Below are positions 8,794 to 18,608 of a DNA stretch of 64,000 nt, piece after piece. Both the position numbers and the translations under genes were made by a program. Each line of letters starts with the position of its first letter. Within the stretch, counting starts at the first letter, position 1. The DNA comes from Tomitella fengzijianii. Its GTDB lineage: Bacteria > Actinomycetota > Actinomycetes > Mycobacteriales > Mycobacteriaceae. Below the pieces are notes generated by a model. That model saw only the letters and a program-made list of their open reading frames with translations. It was not told the DNA's origin and did not search any database. The stretch lies in NCBI RefSeq assembly GCF_007559025.1, contig NZ_CP041765.1, positions 3,655,501 to 3,719,500 of the forward strand. The letters run 5' to 3'.

Positions 8794-9558
8794 GTGCAAC
8801 TGACCCGCTCCGCCCCCGTCCGCGCCGTCGGCGGCTTCTTCGCCCTGAGTCTGGACACCGTCTGGTCCACCTTCTCCCGCCCGGTTCAAGTGCGCGAGTT
8901 CTTCGACCAGGCCTGGTTCATCACCCGCGTCTCCGCGGTCCCCACGGTCCTGGTGGCGATGCCGTTCACAGTGCTCGTAACCTTCATCCTCAATATCCTG
9001 CTGCGCGAGATCGGCGCCGCCGACTTGTCGGGCGCCGGCGCGGCGCTGGGGACGATCACGCAGATCGGGCCCATGGTCACCGTGCTCATCGTCGCGGGCG
9101 CCGGCGCGACGGCCGTGTGCGCAGACTTGGGCGCCAGGACCATCCGCGAGGAGATCGACGCGATGTCGGTCCTGGGCATCGATCCGGTGCGCCGGCTCGT
9201 GGTGCCCCGGGTGTGGGCGTCGGTGTTCGTGGCCCTTCTGCTCAACGCCCTCGTCTGCCTCATCGGCATCGTCGGGGGATTCGCCTTCTCCGTGGGGCTG
9301 CAGGGCGTGAACCCGGGGGCGTTCACCAGCGGGATCACGCTGCTCACCGGCCTCGGCGACCTGATGGTGTCCGAGGTGAAGGCAGGCCTGTTCGGCATGC
9401 TGGCGGGCCTGGTCGCCTGCTACCGGGGCCTGTCCGTCCACGGCGGCCCCAAGAGCGTCGGCGACGCGGTCAACGAGACCGTCGTCTACGCGTTCATGGG
9501 GTTGTTCGTGATCAACGTGATCGTCACCGCCGTAGGCGTCAAGGCGACGGCGGGCTGA
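8794..9558 (+). CDS. yrbEA: YrbEA/MlaE-family permease of the Mce transporter
   Basis: A 254-residue integral membrane protein of the MlaE permease family with about five hydrophobic segments. It carries the family motif region REEIDAMSVLGIDPVRRLVVPR near residues 125-145, which contacts the ATPase. With YrbEB it forms the inner-membrane channel of a lipid importer. The GTG start is 4 nt after the upstream gene. The partner ATPase (MceG/MlaF type) is not encoded in the window and is probably shared from elsewhere, as in mycobacteria. Confidence 0.93.
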   Translation: MQLTRSAPVRAVGGFFALSLDTVWSTFSRPVQVREFFDQAWFITRVSAVPTVLVAMPFTVLVTFILNILLREIGAADLSGAGAALGTITQIGPMVTVLIVAGAGATAVCADLGARTIREEIDAMSVLGIDPVRRLVVPRVWASVFVALLLNALVCLIGIVGGFAFSVGLQGVNPGAFTSGITLLTGLGDLMVSEVKAGLFGMLAGLVACYRGLSVHGGPKSVGDAVNETVVYAFMGLFVINVIVTAVGVKATAG

Positions 9559-9561
9559 GTC

Positions 9562-10413
9562 ATGTCGATCGCCGCCACCGGGAAACTCGTCCGCACGCGC
9601 CGCGCCGCGGCGCGCGGCTCCGCGTCCTTCGACGAGTTCGGGGACAAAGCCCTGTTCTTCTGGGATGCGCTGCGGCACATCCCCACCGCGCTCCGGCTCC
9701 ACAAGAAGGAGACCGTGCGCCTGATCGCCGAGATCGGCATGGGTACCGGAAGCCTCGCCGTCATCGGCGGAACCGTCGTCATCGTCTCGTTCCTCACGCT
9801 CTTCGCCGGCGGCACCATCGCGATCCAGGGCTACAGCTCGCTCGGCAACATCGGCGTCGAGGCGCTCACGGGCTTCCTGTCCGCATTCATCAACGTGCGG
9901 GTGGGCGCGCCTGTGATCGCGGGGATCGGGCTGGCCGCGACCATCGGCGCCGGGTCCACGGCACAGCTGGGCGCGATGCGCGTGAGCGAGGAGATCGACG
10001 CCCTCGAATCGATGGCGATCCCGTCGATCCCATACCTGGTGAGCACGCGGCTCATCGCCGGGCTCGCCACCATCGTGCCGCTGTACTCACTGGCCGTCGT
10101 CGCCGCGTTCGCAGCGAGCCGTTTCACCACCGTGACCCTCAACGGCCAGTCCGCCGGCGTGTACGACCACTACTTCAACACCTTCCTGTCGCCCGCGGAC
10201 ATCGTCTGGTCGTTCGGCCAGGCGATCGCGATGGCCGTCGTCGTGATGCTGATCCACACGTACTTCGGTTACACCGCCTCCGGCGGCCCCGCGGGGGTGG
10301 GCCGCGCCGTCGGCCACGCGGTGCGGGCGTCTCTGGTGGCCGTCGTGAGCATCACGCTGCTGACGTCCCTCGCCATCTACGGCGCATCCGGCGACTTCCA
10401 CCTGTCGGGTTAG
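9562..10413 (+). CDS. yrbEB: YrbEB/MlaE-family permease of the Mce transporter
   Basis: A 283-residue MlaE-family permease, paralogous to the preceding gene and starting 3 nt after it. It has the conserved segment SEEIDALESMAIPSIPYLVSTR, a longer cytoplasmic N-terminus (about 50 residues), and five hydrophobic segments. It is expected to pair with YrbEA in the cell membrane as the permease of the Mce lipid/sterol importer. Confidence 0.93.
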   Translation: MSIAATGKLVRTRRAAARGSASFDEFGDKALFFWDALRHIPTALRLHKKETVRLIAEIGMGTGSLAVIGGTVVIVSFLTLFAGGTIAIQGYSSLGNIGVEALTGFLSAFINVRVGAPVIAGIGLAATIGAGSTAQLGAMRVSEEIDALESMAIPSIPYLVSTRLIAGLATIVPLYSLAVVAAFAASRFTTVTLNGQSAGVYDHYFNTFLSPADIVWSFGQAIAMAVVVMLIHTYFGYTASGGPAGVGRAVGHAVRASLVAVVSITLLTSLAIYGASGDFHLSG

Positions 10414-10423
10414 GGGATCCAGG

Positions 10424-11638
10424 ATGACGCTGAGACGCACACGGACCGCGCCGCGCCGGCGCGGGCCCCGCGCACGCCCGCGCAAGGCCGCCGCGACGGT
10501 GCTGGCCGCCGGGCTGTGCGCGATCGTCGTGGTGTGCCTCATGGCCTACGGCGAGCGGTTCACGCCCACGGCGCGGGTGACCGTCGTGGCCGACCGCGCG
10601 GGGCTGGTGCTCGACGTCGACGCCGACGCCACCTACCGGGGTGCCGAGGTGGGCCACGTCGCGCACATCGCGCGCACCGACGACGGGCACGTGCGCCTGG
10701 CTCTGGACCTCTACTCGGACCGCATCCGGAAGATCGACCGGAACGCGCGCGTCGAGATCGCGGCCACCACCGTTTTCGGCGCCAAGTACGTGCACTTCCT
10801 CCCACCGGAGCGGCCGTCCGGCGCCGCGCTCACAGAGGGTGACGTGGTGGACGCGCAGCACGTGACCGTCGAGATCAACACCGTGTTCGAGAACCTCACC
10901 GGCCTGCTGGAGGAGGTGGAGCCGCAGAAGATCAGCACCACGCTCGGCGCGCTGGCGGACGGGCTCCGCGGCCAGGGGACGCCCCTGGGCGAGGCCCTCG
11001 AATCCGCCGACCGCCTCGTCGGCCGGGTCAACGCGGAAGCGGGAGCGGCGCTGGCACAGGACATCGCGGATGCGCCGGAGGTCACCGGCGCCTACGCCGA
11101 CGCGGCGCCGGACCTCATGACGGCACTGAGGCAGGGGATCACGACCGCCGACACCGTCACAGGGCGCCAGGAGGCCATCGGGGCGGGACTGCGCTCGGCC
11201 ACGGCCATGTCGCGTTCCGGCACCCGGGTGCTCGACGACAACGCCGGACCGCTCGACCGCATGCTGCACCTGCTGGAACCCACCACCGGACTGCTCGCCG
11301 AGTACTCCCCCGAGTACACCTGCCTGCTCAAGGGCCTCGAGGTGACCCGTGAACGGGGCGAGCCCGCCTTCGGCACCACCAACCCCGGCATGTCGCTGGA
11401 TGTCGGGTTGGTGCCCGGCACGCCCATCTACCAGTACCCGCAGCACCTGCCGAAGGTGAACGCGAGCGCCGAACCCGGCTGCTACGGGCTGCCGGAACTG
11501 GCGCCGGGCGAACACGCTCCTTATCTGGTGACCGACACCGGGGTGAACCCGTATCCGCCGGAGCGCACCGAGCCGCGGCTCACCGGCCCCACCGTGCTCG
11601 AGTACCTGCTGGGCGCCCCCGAGATCGGAGGGCCGTGA
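10424..11638 (+). CDS. mceA: Mce family protein A (MlaD domain)
   Basis: A 404-residue Mce protein. A basic N-terminus is followed by one membrane anchor (about residues 25-43), an MCE/MlaD domain (about residues 48-125), a helical region, and a Pro-rich C-terminal part with conserved-type cysteines (EYTCLLKGLE, EPGCYGLP). Mce subunits form a hetero-hexameric tunnel across the periplasm that carries lipids or sterols to YrbE. It starts 10 nt after yrbEB. It is named by position as the first of six; which mycobacterial Mce system it matches cannot be told by eye. Confidence 0.92.
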   Translation: MTLRRTRTAPRRRGPRARPRKAAATVLAAGLCAIVVVCLMAYGERFTPTARVTVVADRAGLVLDVDADATYRGAEVGHVAHIARTDDGHVRLALDLYSDRIRKIDRNARVEIAATTVFGAKYVHFLPPERPSGAALTEGDVVDAQHVTVEINTVFENLTGLLEEVEPQKISTTLGALADGLRGQGTPLGEALESADRLVGRVNAEAGAALAQDIADAPEVTGAYADAAPDLMTALRQGITTADTVTGRQEAIGAGLRSATAMSRSGTRVLDDNAGPLDRMLHLLEPTTGLLAEYSPEYTCLLKGLEVTRERGEPAFGTTNPGMSLDVGLVPGTPIYQYPQHLPKVNASAEPGCYGLPELAPGEHAPYLVTDTGVNPYPPERTEPRLTGPTVLEYLLGAPEIGGP

Positions 11639-11639
11639 C

Positions 11640-12764
11640 ATGTCCGTGCCACCGAGCCTCCGGCCACGGCTGCCGCGCCCGTTCGGTCCCCGCTATACGG
11701 GCGCGCGGCGCCGGCGCGTCCCCGGCTCCGTCGTGAAGATGCTCGCCTTCGCGACCGTGATGCTGCTGATCCTCGGGTTCCTCGTACTGGTATTCGGTAG
11801 GTTCCGCACCGGCGAGCGCACCGGATACCAGGCCGTCTTCGCCGATTCCTCCGGCATGTCGGACGGCGCGCCGGTACGGGTCGCAGGCGTCCAGGTGGGC
11901 CGCGTCGAGAACCTGGTGCTGCGCGAGGACTCCACCGTCGCGGTCGCCTTCACCGTCGACGCCGAGCTGACGCTGCCCGCGGACTCGCGGGCGACGATCC
12001 GCTACGAGAACCTCGTCGGCGACAGGTATCTGGAGGTCCTCCCACCTCAGGGCACCGCGACGTCCGCGCCGATGGAGCCGACGGGAGCCGGCACGCTCGC
12101 CCCCGGCGCGGTGATCCCTGTCGCGCACACCTCCCCCGCCCTGGACCTCGACCTTCTGCTGGGTGGATTCCAGCCGCTGTTCCGCGCCCTGGACCCCGGT
12201 CAGGTCAACAGGCTCACGGCCGCGTTGATCGACACCTTCCAGGGGCGCGGACAGTCGCTGGCGTCGCTGGTGGGGAAGACCGGACGGTTCACGCAGACCC
12301 TGGCCGATTCCGACGCCGTCATCGGCCGCGTCATCGACAACCTCAACACCGTCCTCGACACCGTCGCGGACCGGGGCACCCAGTTCGACGACGTCATCAC
12401 CCGGCTCCAGGAACTGGTCAGCAGCCTCGCAGCGGAGCGTGATCCGTTGGGCGAGGCGGTCACCCGCATCGACGCGGCGGCGCAGGCGGCGGGAGGACTG
12501 CTCCACGATCTGCGGCCGCCGCTGGATTCCACCATCGACCAGCTGGGCCGCACCACGGCCCTGATCGAGCAGGACGAGGCGAACGTGTCCGACCTGCTGG
12601 CACGGCTCCCCGAGACGTATCAGTTGCTTTCGCGCACAGGATCATACGGCGATTTCTTCCAGTTCTACATGTGCGGGCTGGTGTTCCGGTTCACCGGCGC
12701 CGACGGCGAGATGTTCGAGTACCCGATGGTCCAGCAGTACGAGGGGAGGTGTGCGCCCAAGTGA
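11640..12764 (+). CDS. mceB: Mce family protein B
   Basis: A 374-residue Mce subunit. It has a basic N-terminus, a membrane anchor near residues 33-55, and an MCE domain with SDGAPVRVAGVQVGRVENL followed by ENLVGDRYLEV. A long helical segment with coiled-coil character follows, ending in a short Cys-containing tail. It starts 1 nt after mceA and its stop overlaps the mceC start (GTGA). It is the second of six Mce subunits expected in the periplasmic tunnel. Confidence 0.92.
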   Translation: MSVPPSLRPRLPRPFGPRYTGARRRRVPGSVVKMLAFATVMLLILGFLVLVFGRFRTGERTGYQAVFADSSGMSDGAPVRVAGVQVGRVENLVLREDSTVAVAFTVDAELTLPADSRATIRYENLVGDRYLEVLPPQGTATSAPMEPTGAGTLAPGAVIPVAHTSPALDLDLLLGGFQPLFRALDPGQVNRLTAALIDTFQGRGQSLASLVGKTGRFTQTLADSDAVIGRVIDNLNTVLDTVADRGTQFDDVITRLQELVSSLAAERDPLGEAVTRIDAAAQAAGGLLHDLRPPLDSTIDQLGRTTALIEQDEANVSDLLARLPETYQLLSRTGSYGDFFQFYMCGLVFRFTGADGEMFEYPMVQQYEGRCAPK

Positions 12765-13762
12765 AGCAGTTCCGGGAACGCGATCCCGCGCCGATCGCGG
12801 TCATCGGCGTGGTCCTCACGCTCATCGCCGTCGTGGCCGCGCTGCAGTACGACAGGCTCCCGCTGTTCGACGGCACCGACACCTACCAGGCCGACTTCGC
12901 CGAGGCCGGCGGGCTCGAGGTGGGCGACGACGTCAGCGTGTCCGGCATGGCCGTCGGCACGGTGGAGGGCATCCGACTGCGCGGGACCTCCGTGCGCGTC
13001 ACCTTCGGCGTGGACGACGGGGTGCGGCTGGGTCGCGACACCCGTGCGGCTATCACCACCGTGTCCGCGCTGGGCGACCGCGGCCTCGCGGTGACCCCCG
13101 ACGGCCCGGACTCACTGGGACCCGGCGGCGTCATCCCGCTCGACAACACGCGTTCGCCGTACTCGCTCACGGACGCGCTCGGGCAATTGTCGGACACGGT
13201 CGACGCCACCGACACGGCCCGGCTGGACGAGTCGTTGCGGACGCTGTCGGAAACCATGGCCGCCGTCGATCCGCGCATGGACCGGGCGCTGGACGGCGTG
13301 GCGCGCCTGTCGCAGACGGTGTCCTCGCGCGATGAGTCACTGCGCGCATTGCTGGACAGGGCGAACGAGGTGACCGCGATCCTGGAACACCGCAGCGATC
13401 AGATGGACGCGCTCCTGGTGGACGCCGATCTCATACTCGGAGAACTGCAGCGCCGCCGCGACGACATCGCCGGCCTGATCGCGAACGTGGACACGCTCTC
13501 CACGCAGCTGACCGGGCTCGTCGCCGACACCGAGGACTCGCTGAAGCCGACGCTGCAGAAGCTCGACTCGGTGCTCGACATGCTCAACGCCCGCCGCGAC
13601 GACATCGCCGCGGCCATCGAGAACCTGGGGCCGTACTCGCGCGCGCTCGGGGAAAGCGTCTCCAACGGGCCGTTCTTCCTCGCCTACGTGCAGAACGTGC
13701 TGCCCGAGGCCAACCTCGCGCCGCTGATCGATCTGCTGGTACCGCCGAACGGAGGTGACTGA
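12761..13762 (+). CDS. mceC: Mce family protein C
   Basis: A 333-residue Mce subunit, the shortest of the six. The membrane anchor is at about residues 10-28, the MCE domain follows (VGDDVSVSGMAVGTVEGI), and the remainder is helical with heptad-like Leu/Val spacing. The GTG at 12761 was chosen because it overlaps the mceB stop and is preceded by GAGGGGAGG. There is no extended C-terminal domain. Confidence 0.91.
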   Translation: MKQFRERDPAPIAVIGVVLTLIAVVAALQYDRLPLFDGTDTYQADFAEAGGLEVGDDVSVSGMAVGTVEGIRLRGTSVRVTFGVDDGVRLGRDTRAAITTVSALGDRGLAVTPDGPDSLGPGGVIPLDNTRSPYSLTDALGQLSDTVDATDTARLDESLRTLSETMAAVDPRMDRALDGVARLSQTVSSRDESLRALLDRANEVTAILEHRSDQMDALLVDADLILGELQRRRDDIAGLIANVDTLSTQLTGLVADTEDSLKPTLQKLDSVLDMLNARRDDIAAAIENLGPYSRALGESVSNGPFFLAYVQNVLPEANLAPLIDLLVPPNGGD

Positions 13763-13764
13763 GC

Positions 13765-15120
13765 ATGCCGCGCGCACATCGTTTCCGCGTTCTGCACCGC
13801 GCTGCCGGACGCGGTGGGCGCTACCGGGGGCTCGCCGTGATCGCCGTCGTCTGCGCGCTGCTCGCCCTGTCACTCGCGTACGTGCGGTCCGGCAGCGGAA
13901 GTACGGAGATCTCCGCGGAGTTCAACTCCGCGACAGGGATCTACGAGGGCGACGACGTCAAGGTCCTGGGCGTGCGCGTCGGCACGATCGACTCGATCGA
14001 CCCCGGTCCGTCGAGCGTGCGGATCACCATGCGGATCGACGACGACGTGACCGTGCCCGCCGACGCGGAGGCGTTGATCGTGTCGCAAAGCCTCGTGGCG
14101 GCGCGCTTCATCCAGCTCACTCCCCCGTACGACGGAGGTCCCCGCATGCGGGACGGCGACGCGATCCCCCTGCAACGCACCGGCGTACCCGTCGAGTGGG
14201 ACGACATCACGGCCTCGCTCGCCGAGTTGACCGATGTGCTGGGCCCTCCTGATCAGGGGCCGAGCAGCACCGACGCGGACGGGCACGGGGATCCGGGCTC
14301 CCTCCCGTCCATCATCACCCGCGCGGCCGGGATGGTCGACGGCCGCGGGGCGGCGTTCAAGACCGCGATGACGGAGCTGTCGCAGGCGCTGTCCACCCTC
14401 GCCCACGGGCGCGAGGACCTCTTCTCCATCGTCCGCAACCTGCAGGTGTTCGTCTCCGCGCTGCGGTCCAGCTCCGACCAGATCGCCTCGTTCAACCGCA
14501 ACCTCGCGGCGGTGACCGGCGTGCTCGACGACAACCGCGATCTCCTGGGCTCGGCGCTGTCGAGCTTGGACGGCGCCCTGGCCGACGTCCGCGGATTCCT
14601 CGACGAGAACGGCGAGCTGCTCACCCGGGATCTCGCGCAGATCGGAGACGTGACGCAGGTGCTCTCCACAAAGAGCGAGGAGCTGGCGGGCATCCTGCAC
14701 CAGGCGCCGACTCAGATGGCGAACTTCTACAACATCTACAAGCCTGCGCAGGGCTCGATGACCGGCGTGCTGTCGGTCCCCAACATGGCCAACCCGATCC
14801 AGTTCATCTGCGGATCGATCGCGGGCGCCGCCCGGTCGAACTCCGCCGAGGCGTCCCGACTGTGCGAGGAGTACCTGGGCCCCTTCCTGAGCACGCTGCG
14901 GATGAACTACCCCGACGTCCTGCTCAACCCCGTCACCGGCGTGTTCGCCGACCCCGGCCAGGTCGTCTACAGCGAACCGGGACTCGCGGAGTCCGTGCCG
15001 GAGCTCCGGGCGCCCACCGCGGACCCGGGTGCCGCACCGCCGGGGCAGCCCGCCGCCGGCGCACCGGGGCCGCACGCCTCCGCGATGCACGACCTGCTCC
15101 TGGGGGTGCTGCCGGGATGA
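13765..15120 (+). CDS. mceD: Mce family protein D
   Basis: A 451-residue Mce subunit with an N-terminal anchor (about residues 21-37), an MCE domain containing YEGDDVKVLGVRVGTID, a long helical stretch, and a Pro/Ala/Gly-rich C-terminal tail (residues 405-445) like those of MceD proteins. A GGAGGTGA ribosome site precedes the ATG, 2 nt after mceC. Its stop overlaps the mceE start (ATGA). Confidence 0.91.
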   Translation: MPRAHRFRVLHRAAGRGGRYRGLAVIAVVCALLALSLAYVRSGSGSTEISAEFNSATGIYEGDDVKVLGVRVGTIDSIDPGPSSVRITMRIDDDVTVPADAEALIVSQSLVAARFIQLTPPYDGGPRMRDGDAIPLQRTGVPVEWDDITASLAELTDVLGPPDQGPSSTDADGHGDPGSLPSIITRAAGMVDGRGAAFKTAMTELSQALSTLAHGREDLFSIVRNLQVFVSALRSSSDQIASFNRNLAAVTGVLDDNRDLLGSALSSLDGALADVRGFLDENGELLTRDLAQIGDVTQVLSTKSEELAGILHQAPTQMANFYNIYKPAQGSMTGVLSVPNMANPIQFICGSIAGAARSNSAEASRLCEEYLGPFLSTLRMNYPDVLLNPVTGVFADPGQVVYSEPGLAESVPELRAPTADPGAAPPGQPAAGAPGPHASAMHDLLLGVLPG

Positions 15121-16292
15121 GCGCACACCGCACCGTGGTCGGGACCGGCACCCCCGGGGGCCGCCGTCGTCTGCGCGCCGCAGCGGCGGTGCCGGCCGCC
15201 CTGCTGCTGGCCGTTCCGGCCGTCGCCGGGTGCGAGTGGAACGGCATCGAATCGATGCCGTTGCCGGGCGCCGCGGGGCACGGGGACGGCGCCTACACCG
15301 TCACCATCGAGATGCCCGACGTCACCACCATCACGCGCAACTCTCCGGTCATGGTCGACGATGCCGTCGTCGGTTCCATCACCGAACTCGCACTCCGCGG
15401 GTGGCACGCCGAGGTCACAGTGACGATCGACGGCGGCACCGAGCTGCCCGCCGACACGGTCGCCTCCGTCGGGCAGACCTCGCTGCTCGGCTCCAGCCAC
15501 ATCGAGCTGTCCACCCCTGCCGACGGCGCGGCGGCGGGGACGCTGGCGGACGGTGATGTCATCCCCCTCGAGCGCGCCGGCGCCTACCCGACCACCGAGC
15601 AGACCCTCTCCGCCTTGTCTCTCGTCCTCAACGGCGGGGGACTCGGGCAGGTGCGGGAGATCACCGGCGAGCTCAATGACACCCTCGACGGCCGGGCCGG
15701 CACCGTCGGCCATCTCGTGGGCGAGCTCGACACGCTGATGGGGACACTCGACGGGCAGCGCGAGCAGATCTCCTCCGCGCTCGACGGGCTCGACCGGCTC
15801 TCCGCGACGGTGGCAGGGCAGAACTCCGTACTCGACACGGCGCTGGTCAGCGCGGACGGTGCCGTGGACGCACTGGCGCAGCGGCGCACCGATCTGACGG
15901 CCGCGCTCACCGCGCTCGGCGAGTTCGGGGACACCGCGCGCCGGGTGATCGACGCCGGCGGACACGACCTCGTCGATTCCGTCGCCGACCTGACCCCGGT
16001 GCTCCGGCGGCTGGCCGACGCCGGAAAGGACCTGACCGGTTCGCTGTCCGTGCTCCTGACGTTCCCGTTCCCGATGAACATCCTCGACAACACCATCCGC
16101 GGCGACTATTCGAATCTGTTCATGACGCTGGACCTGACCGTGCCGCGGATCAAGAGCGACATGCTGCACGGTTCGCCGCTGGGCCGGCAGGCCGCTTCCG
16201 GTGAGGGCGCTCTGGGCAGCCCCGCCGGTCTCGGCGCGGACGCGGCCGACCCGTTGCTGGCGCCGCTGACGACGGAAGGGGGCACGCCATGA
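15117..16292 (+). CDS. mceE: Mce family lipoprotein E (LprK-like)
   Basis: A 391-residue Mce subunit exported as a lipoprotein. A twin-Arg-containing basic n-region and a hydrophobic stretch end in the lipobox VAGC (Cys near residue 40). The MCE domain and a helical region follow. The fifth Mce subunit is a lipoprotein in mycobacterial operons (LprK in mce1). It overlaps neighbours on both sides by 4 nt, which suggests translational coupling. Confidence 0.92.
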   Translation: MSAHRTVVGTGTPGGRRRLRAAAAVPAALLLAVPAVAGCEWNGIESMPLPGAAGHGDGAYTVTIEMPDVTTITRNSPVMVDDAVVGSITELALRGWHAEVTVTIDGGTELPADTVASVGQTSLLGSSHIELSTPADGAAAGTLADGDVIPLERAGAYPTTEQTLSALSLVLNGGGLGQVREITGELNDTLDGRAGTVGHLVGELDTLMGTLDGQREQISSALDGLDRLSATVAGQNSVLDTALVSADGAVDALAQRRTDLTAALTALGEFGDTARRVIDAGGHDLVDSVADLTPVLRRLADAGKDLTGSLSVLLTFPFPMNILDNTIRGDYSNLFMTLDLTVPRIKSDMLHGSPLGRQAASGEGALGSPAGLGADAADPLLAPLTTEGGTP

Positions 16293-17530
16293 TGCTCAGC
16301 AGGTTCGTGCGGTGGCAGCTGGCCGTGTTCGCGGTGCTCACCGTCGTCGGGCTCACCCTGATGTCAGTGCGGTTCCTGCGCGTTCCCGAGGCGCTGGGCG
16401 TCGGTCGCATCACCGTGACCGTCGAGCTGCCCGGCACAGGGGGACTGTACGAGCGCGCCAACGTCACCTACCGCGGCGTGACCGTCGGGCGGGTCCGGCA
16501 GGTGCGGTTGACCGACACCGGCGTGGAGGCGGTGATGACCCTGCCCGACGACGCGCGGATCCCGTCCGACGGGCTGGCGGTGAACGTGCACAGCATGTCG
16601 GCCATCGGCGAGCAGTACATCGACCTCGTCCCGGCCTCCACCGGAGCGCCGTACCTGCACGACGGTCAGGCGATCGGCCCGGACCGGGCGACGTTGCCGC
16701 AGGCGGTGGGACCGGTGCTCGACCAGGCCGACGCCCTGCTCGACGCCGTGCCGGACGGCGCACTGGACACGCTCGTCGACGAGACCTACACGGGGTTCGC
16801 CGGAGCCTCCGACGAGTTCAGCCGGCTCGTGCGCGCCACCCGGCAGTTCCTCGACACCGCGGGCCGCAACGCCGACGCCGCCGTGGGACTGCTCCGCGAC
16901 GCACAGCCGCTCCTCGACAGCCAGGTGCGTTCGGAGCAGTCCATCAGGGCGTGGGCGGAGGACCTCGCCGGGATCACCGGCCGGCTGGCGGAGTCGGATG
17001 CGCACGTGCGCTCGATCTTCGACCTGACCGCGCCCACGGCCGACGCCGCACGGACCGTCCTCGACGAAACCGCCCCCGCGCTGCCGACACTGCTGCGCAA
17101 TCTGAACGCCGGTGTCGCACTGGCGGACACCTACCACTCCGGCATCGAACAGCTGCTGGTGCTGTTCCCGCCGCTCACCGCTGCGATCCAGACGGTCGTC
17201 AACGGCAACCTGGAGGAACAGAAGGCCGTCGTGGACTTCCACATGCAATTCGGCGACCCGCCGGCCTGCCTCACCGGGTACCTTCCGCCCGGCGAATGGC
17301 GCATGCCCACGGCGACGGACACTCCGCCGACGCCGTCCGACCTCTACTGCAAGGTCCCCCAGGACGCCAGGATCGCCGTCCGCGGTGCGCGGAACCTGCC
17401 GTGCGCGGAGCACCCCGGCAAGCGCGCCCCCACCCCGGAGCTGTGCGACGATCCGCGCGGGTACGTGCCACAGGGCGACAACCCGCCCTTCCCGCCCGCG
17501 TCGGCACGCGGGAACGGAGGCGGCGGATGA
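16289..17530 (+). CDS. mceF: Mce family protein F
   Basis: A 413-residue Mce subunit with an N-terminal anchor (about residues 9-27), an MCE domain with YRGVTVGRVRQVRL and EQYIDLVP, a helical region, and a C-terminal part with paired cysteines typical of MceF (PPACLTGYLPP, DLYCKVP, LPCAEHPGK). It is the sixth and last Mce subunit. It overlaps mceE and the next gene by 4 nt each. A second in-frame ATG directly follows the first. Confidence 0.92.
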   Translation: MMLSRFVRWQLAVFAVLTVVGLTLMSVRFLRVPEALGVGRITVTVELPGTGGLYERANVTYRGVTVGRVRQVRLTDTGVEAVMTLPDDARIPSDGLAVNVHSMSAIGEQYIDLVPASTGAPYLHDGQAIGPDRATLPQAVGPVLDQADALLDAVPDGALDTLVDETYTGFAGASDEFSRLVRATRQFLDTAGRNADAAVGLLRDAQPLLDSQVRSEQSIRAWAEDLAGITGRLAESDAHVRSIFDLTAPTADAARTVLDETAPALPTLLRNLNAGVALADTYHSGIEQLLVLFPPLTAAIQTVVNGNLEEQKAVVDFHMQFGDPPACLTGYLPPGEWRMPTATDTPPTPSDLYCKVPQDARIAVRGARNLPCAEHPGKRAPTPELCDDPRGYVPQGDNPPFPPASARGNGGGG

Positions 17531-18039
17531 TCCGCCGCAGCGCACCCGCCCTCGCCGCCGTCCTGCTTCTCGCCGGTGCGCTTGCCGTCGGGGCCCTGCT
17601 CGTCCTGCAGGCCCGCTCCGACGATGCCCGGCACGACCGGACCGCCCGCGCCGTCGCGCTCGCAGCGGAAGCGGTAACCAGGCTCACCACGGTCTCGCCG
17701 GAGTCGGCCGAGGACGACACGGCACGCGTGCTGGCGCTCGCCGGTGGAGACTTCCGCGACAGGTTCGCCGTGCGCTCCGGGCCCTACACCAAGGCCGTGC
17801 GGGCGGCCGGGGCGTCGGCCACCGGCACCGTCGTGGCCGCCGGCGCCGAATCCGGTACGGCGTCCTCCGCCCCGGGGGAGCCCGGTGACATCACGGTGCT
17901 CGTCGCCGCCGGGCAGGAGGTGTCCTCCGCAGAGGCGGACGGGCCCCCGGTCACCGAGTCGCTGACCTTCCGGTTCCGGGTGACCGTCGCCGACGGTCCC
18001 GACGGCCCCGTGGTGTCGGAGCTGGAGTTCGTGCGATGA
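17527..18039 (+). CDS. Mce-associated membrane protein 1
   Basis: A 170-residue protein with one N-terminal membrane anchor (about residues 8-30) and an extracytoplasmic domain whose pattern (DDTARVLALAGGDFRDRF, then a beta-rich half) matches Mas-type proteins encoded after mce operons. Such proteins are thought to stabilise Mce complexes. It overlaps mceF and the following gene by 4 nt, so all are coexpressed. Confidence 0.8.
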   Translation: MIRRSAPALAAVLLLAGALAVGALLVLQARSDDARHDRTARAVALAAEAVTRLTTVSPESAEDDTARVLALAGGDFRDRFAVRSGPYTKAVRAAGASATGTVVAAGAESGTASSAPGEPGDITVLVAAGQEVSSAEADGPPVTESLTFRFRVTVADGPDGPVVSELEFVR

Positions 18040-18509
18040 GGGCGGCGACGCGTTCGCTCCTGGCCGCCGCACTGCTGGTGCTGCTCTGCGGCGCTGTACT
18101 GCAGCACCATCACGTCCGGGCCGACGAGGAGCGCGCCGCTGCGGCGGGGGCCGTCGCGGCAGCGGAAGCGCAGGCCACCGCGCTGCTCTCCTACCGCCCC
18201 GAGACCGCCTCCCGCACCCTGCACGCCGCCGAGGCCGCGCTGGCGCCGGGCCCCTTCCACAACCGGTACGCCGACATGATCGAGCAGCGCACGATCCCGG
18301 CCGCGAAGAACGAGCGGATCGGCACGTCGGCCGAGATCGCGGGTTCGGCCTGGCTGTCCGGCGATGACGAGCGCGCCCGCGTACTCCTGTTCGTGAACCA
18401 GACGAGCCGCTCGGGCGACGATCCCCCTGAATCGGCAGGCAGCCGCATCGAGGTGACGGTCACCCGCGCCGACGGCGATTGGCGGATCGTCGAGTTCCGG
18501 CCGATCTGA
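18036..18509 (+). CDS. Mce-associated membrane protein 2
   Basis: A 157-residue paralogue of the preceding gene. It has a membrane anchor at about residues 5-24, then an Ala-rich helix, then a domain ending in the typical RADGDWRIVEFRPI. It is the last gene of the tightly packed run that began at 3222. A gap of 99 bp follows before the TetR gene. Confidence 0.8.
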   Translation: MRAATRSLLAAALLVLLCGAVLQHHHVRADEERAAAAGAVAAAEAQATALLSYRPETASRTLHAAEAALAPGPFHNRYADMIEQRTIPAAKNERIGTSAEIAGSAWLSGDDERARVLLFVNQTSRSGDDPPESAGSRIEVTVTRADGDWRIVEFRPI

Positions 18510-18608
18510 CCTGCGGCCGGGGCCGGACGATGGACCCGGCAGCCCGCGGCCCGGAGCCCGCGGCTCTCGGATACTGCCGGCGCGCGATGTGCAGTAGCGT
18601 CTGGTCAC

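Noticed and set aside
8794-10413. Search for the MceG/MlaF ATPase next to the yrbE genes
   Set aside because: No ATPase gene is in or near the mce operon; the ABC ATPases at 24777 and 27103 are paired with their own permeases and belong to exporter families.
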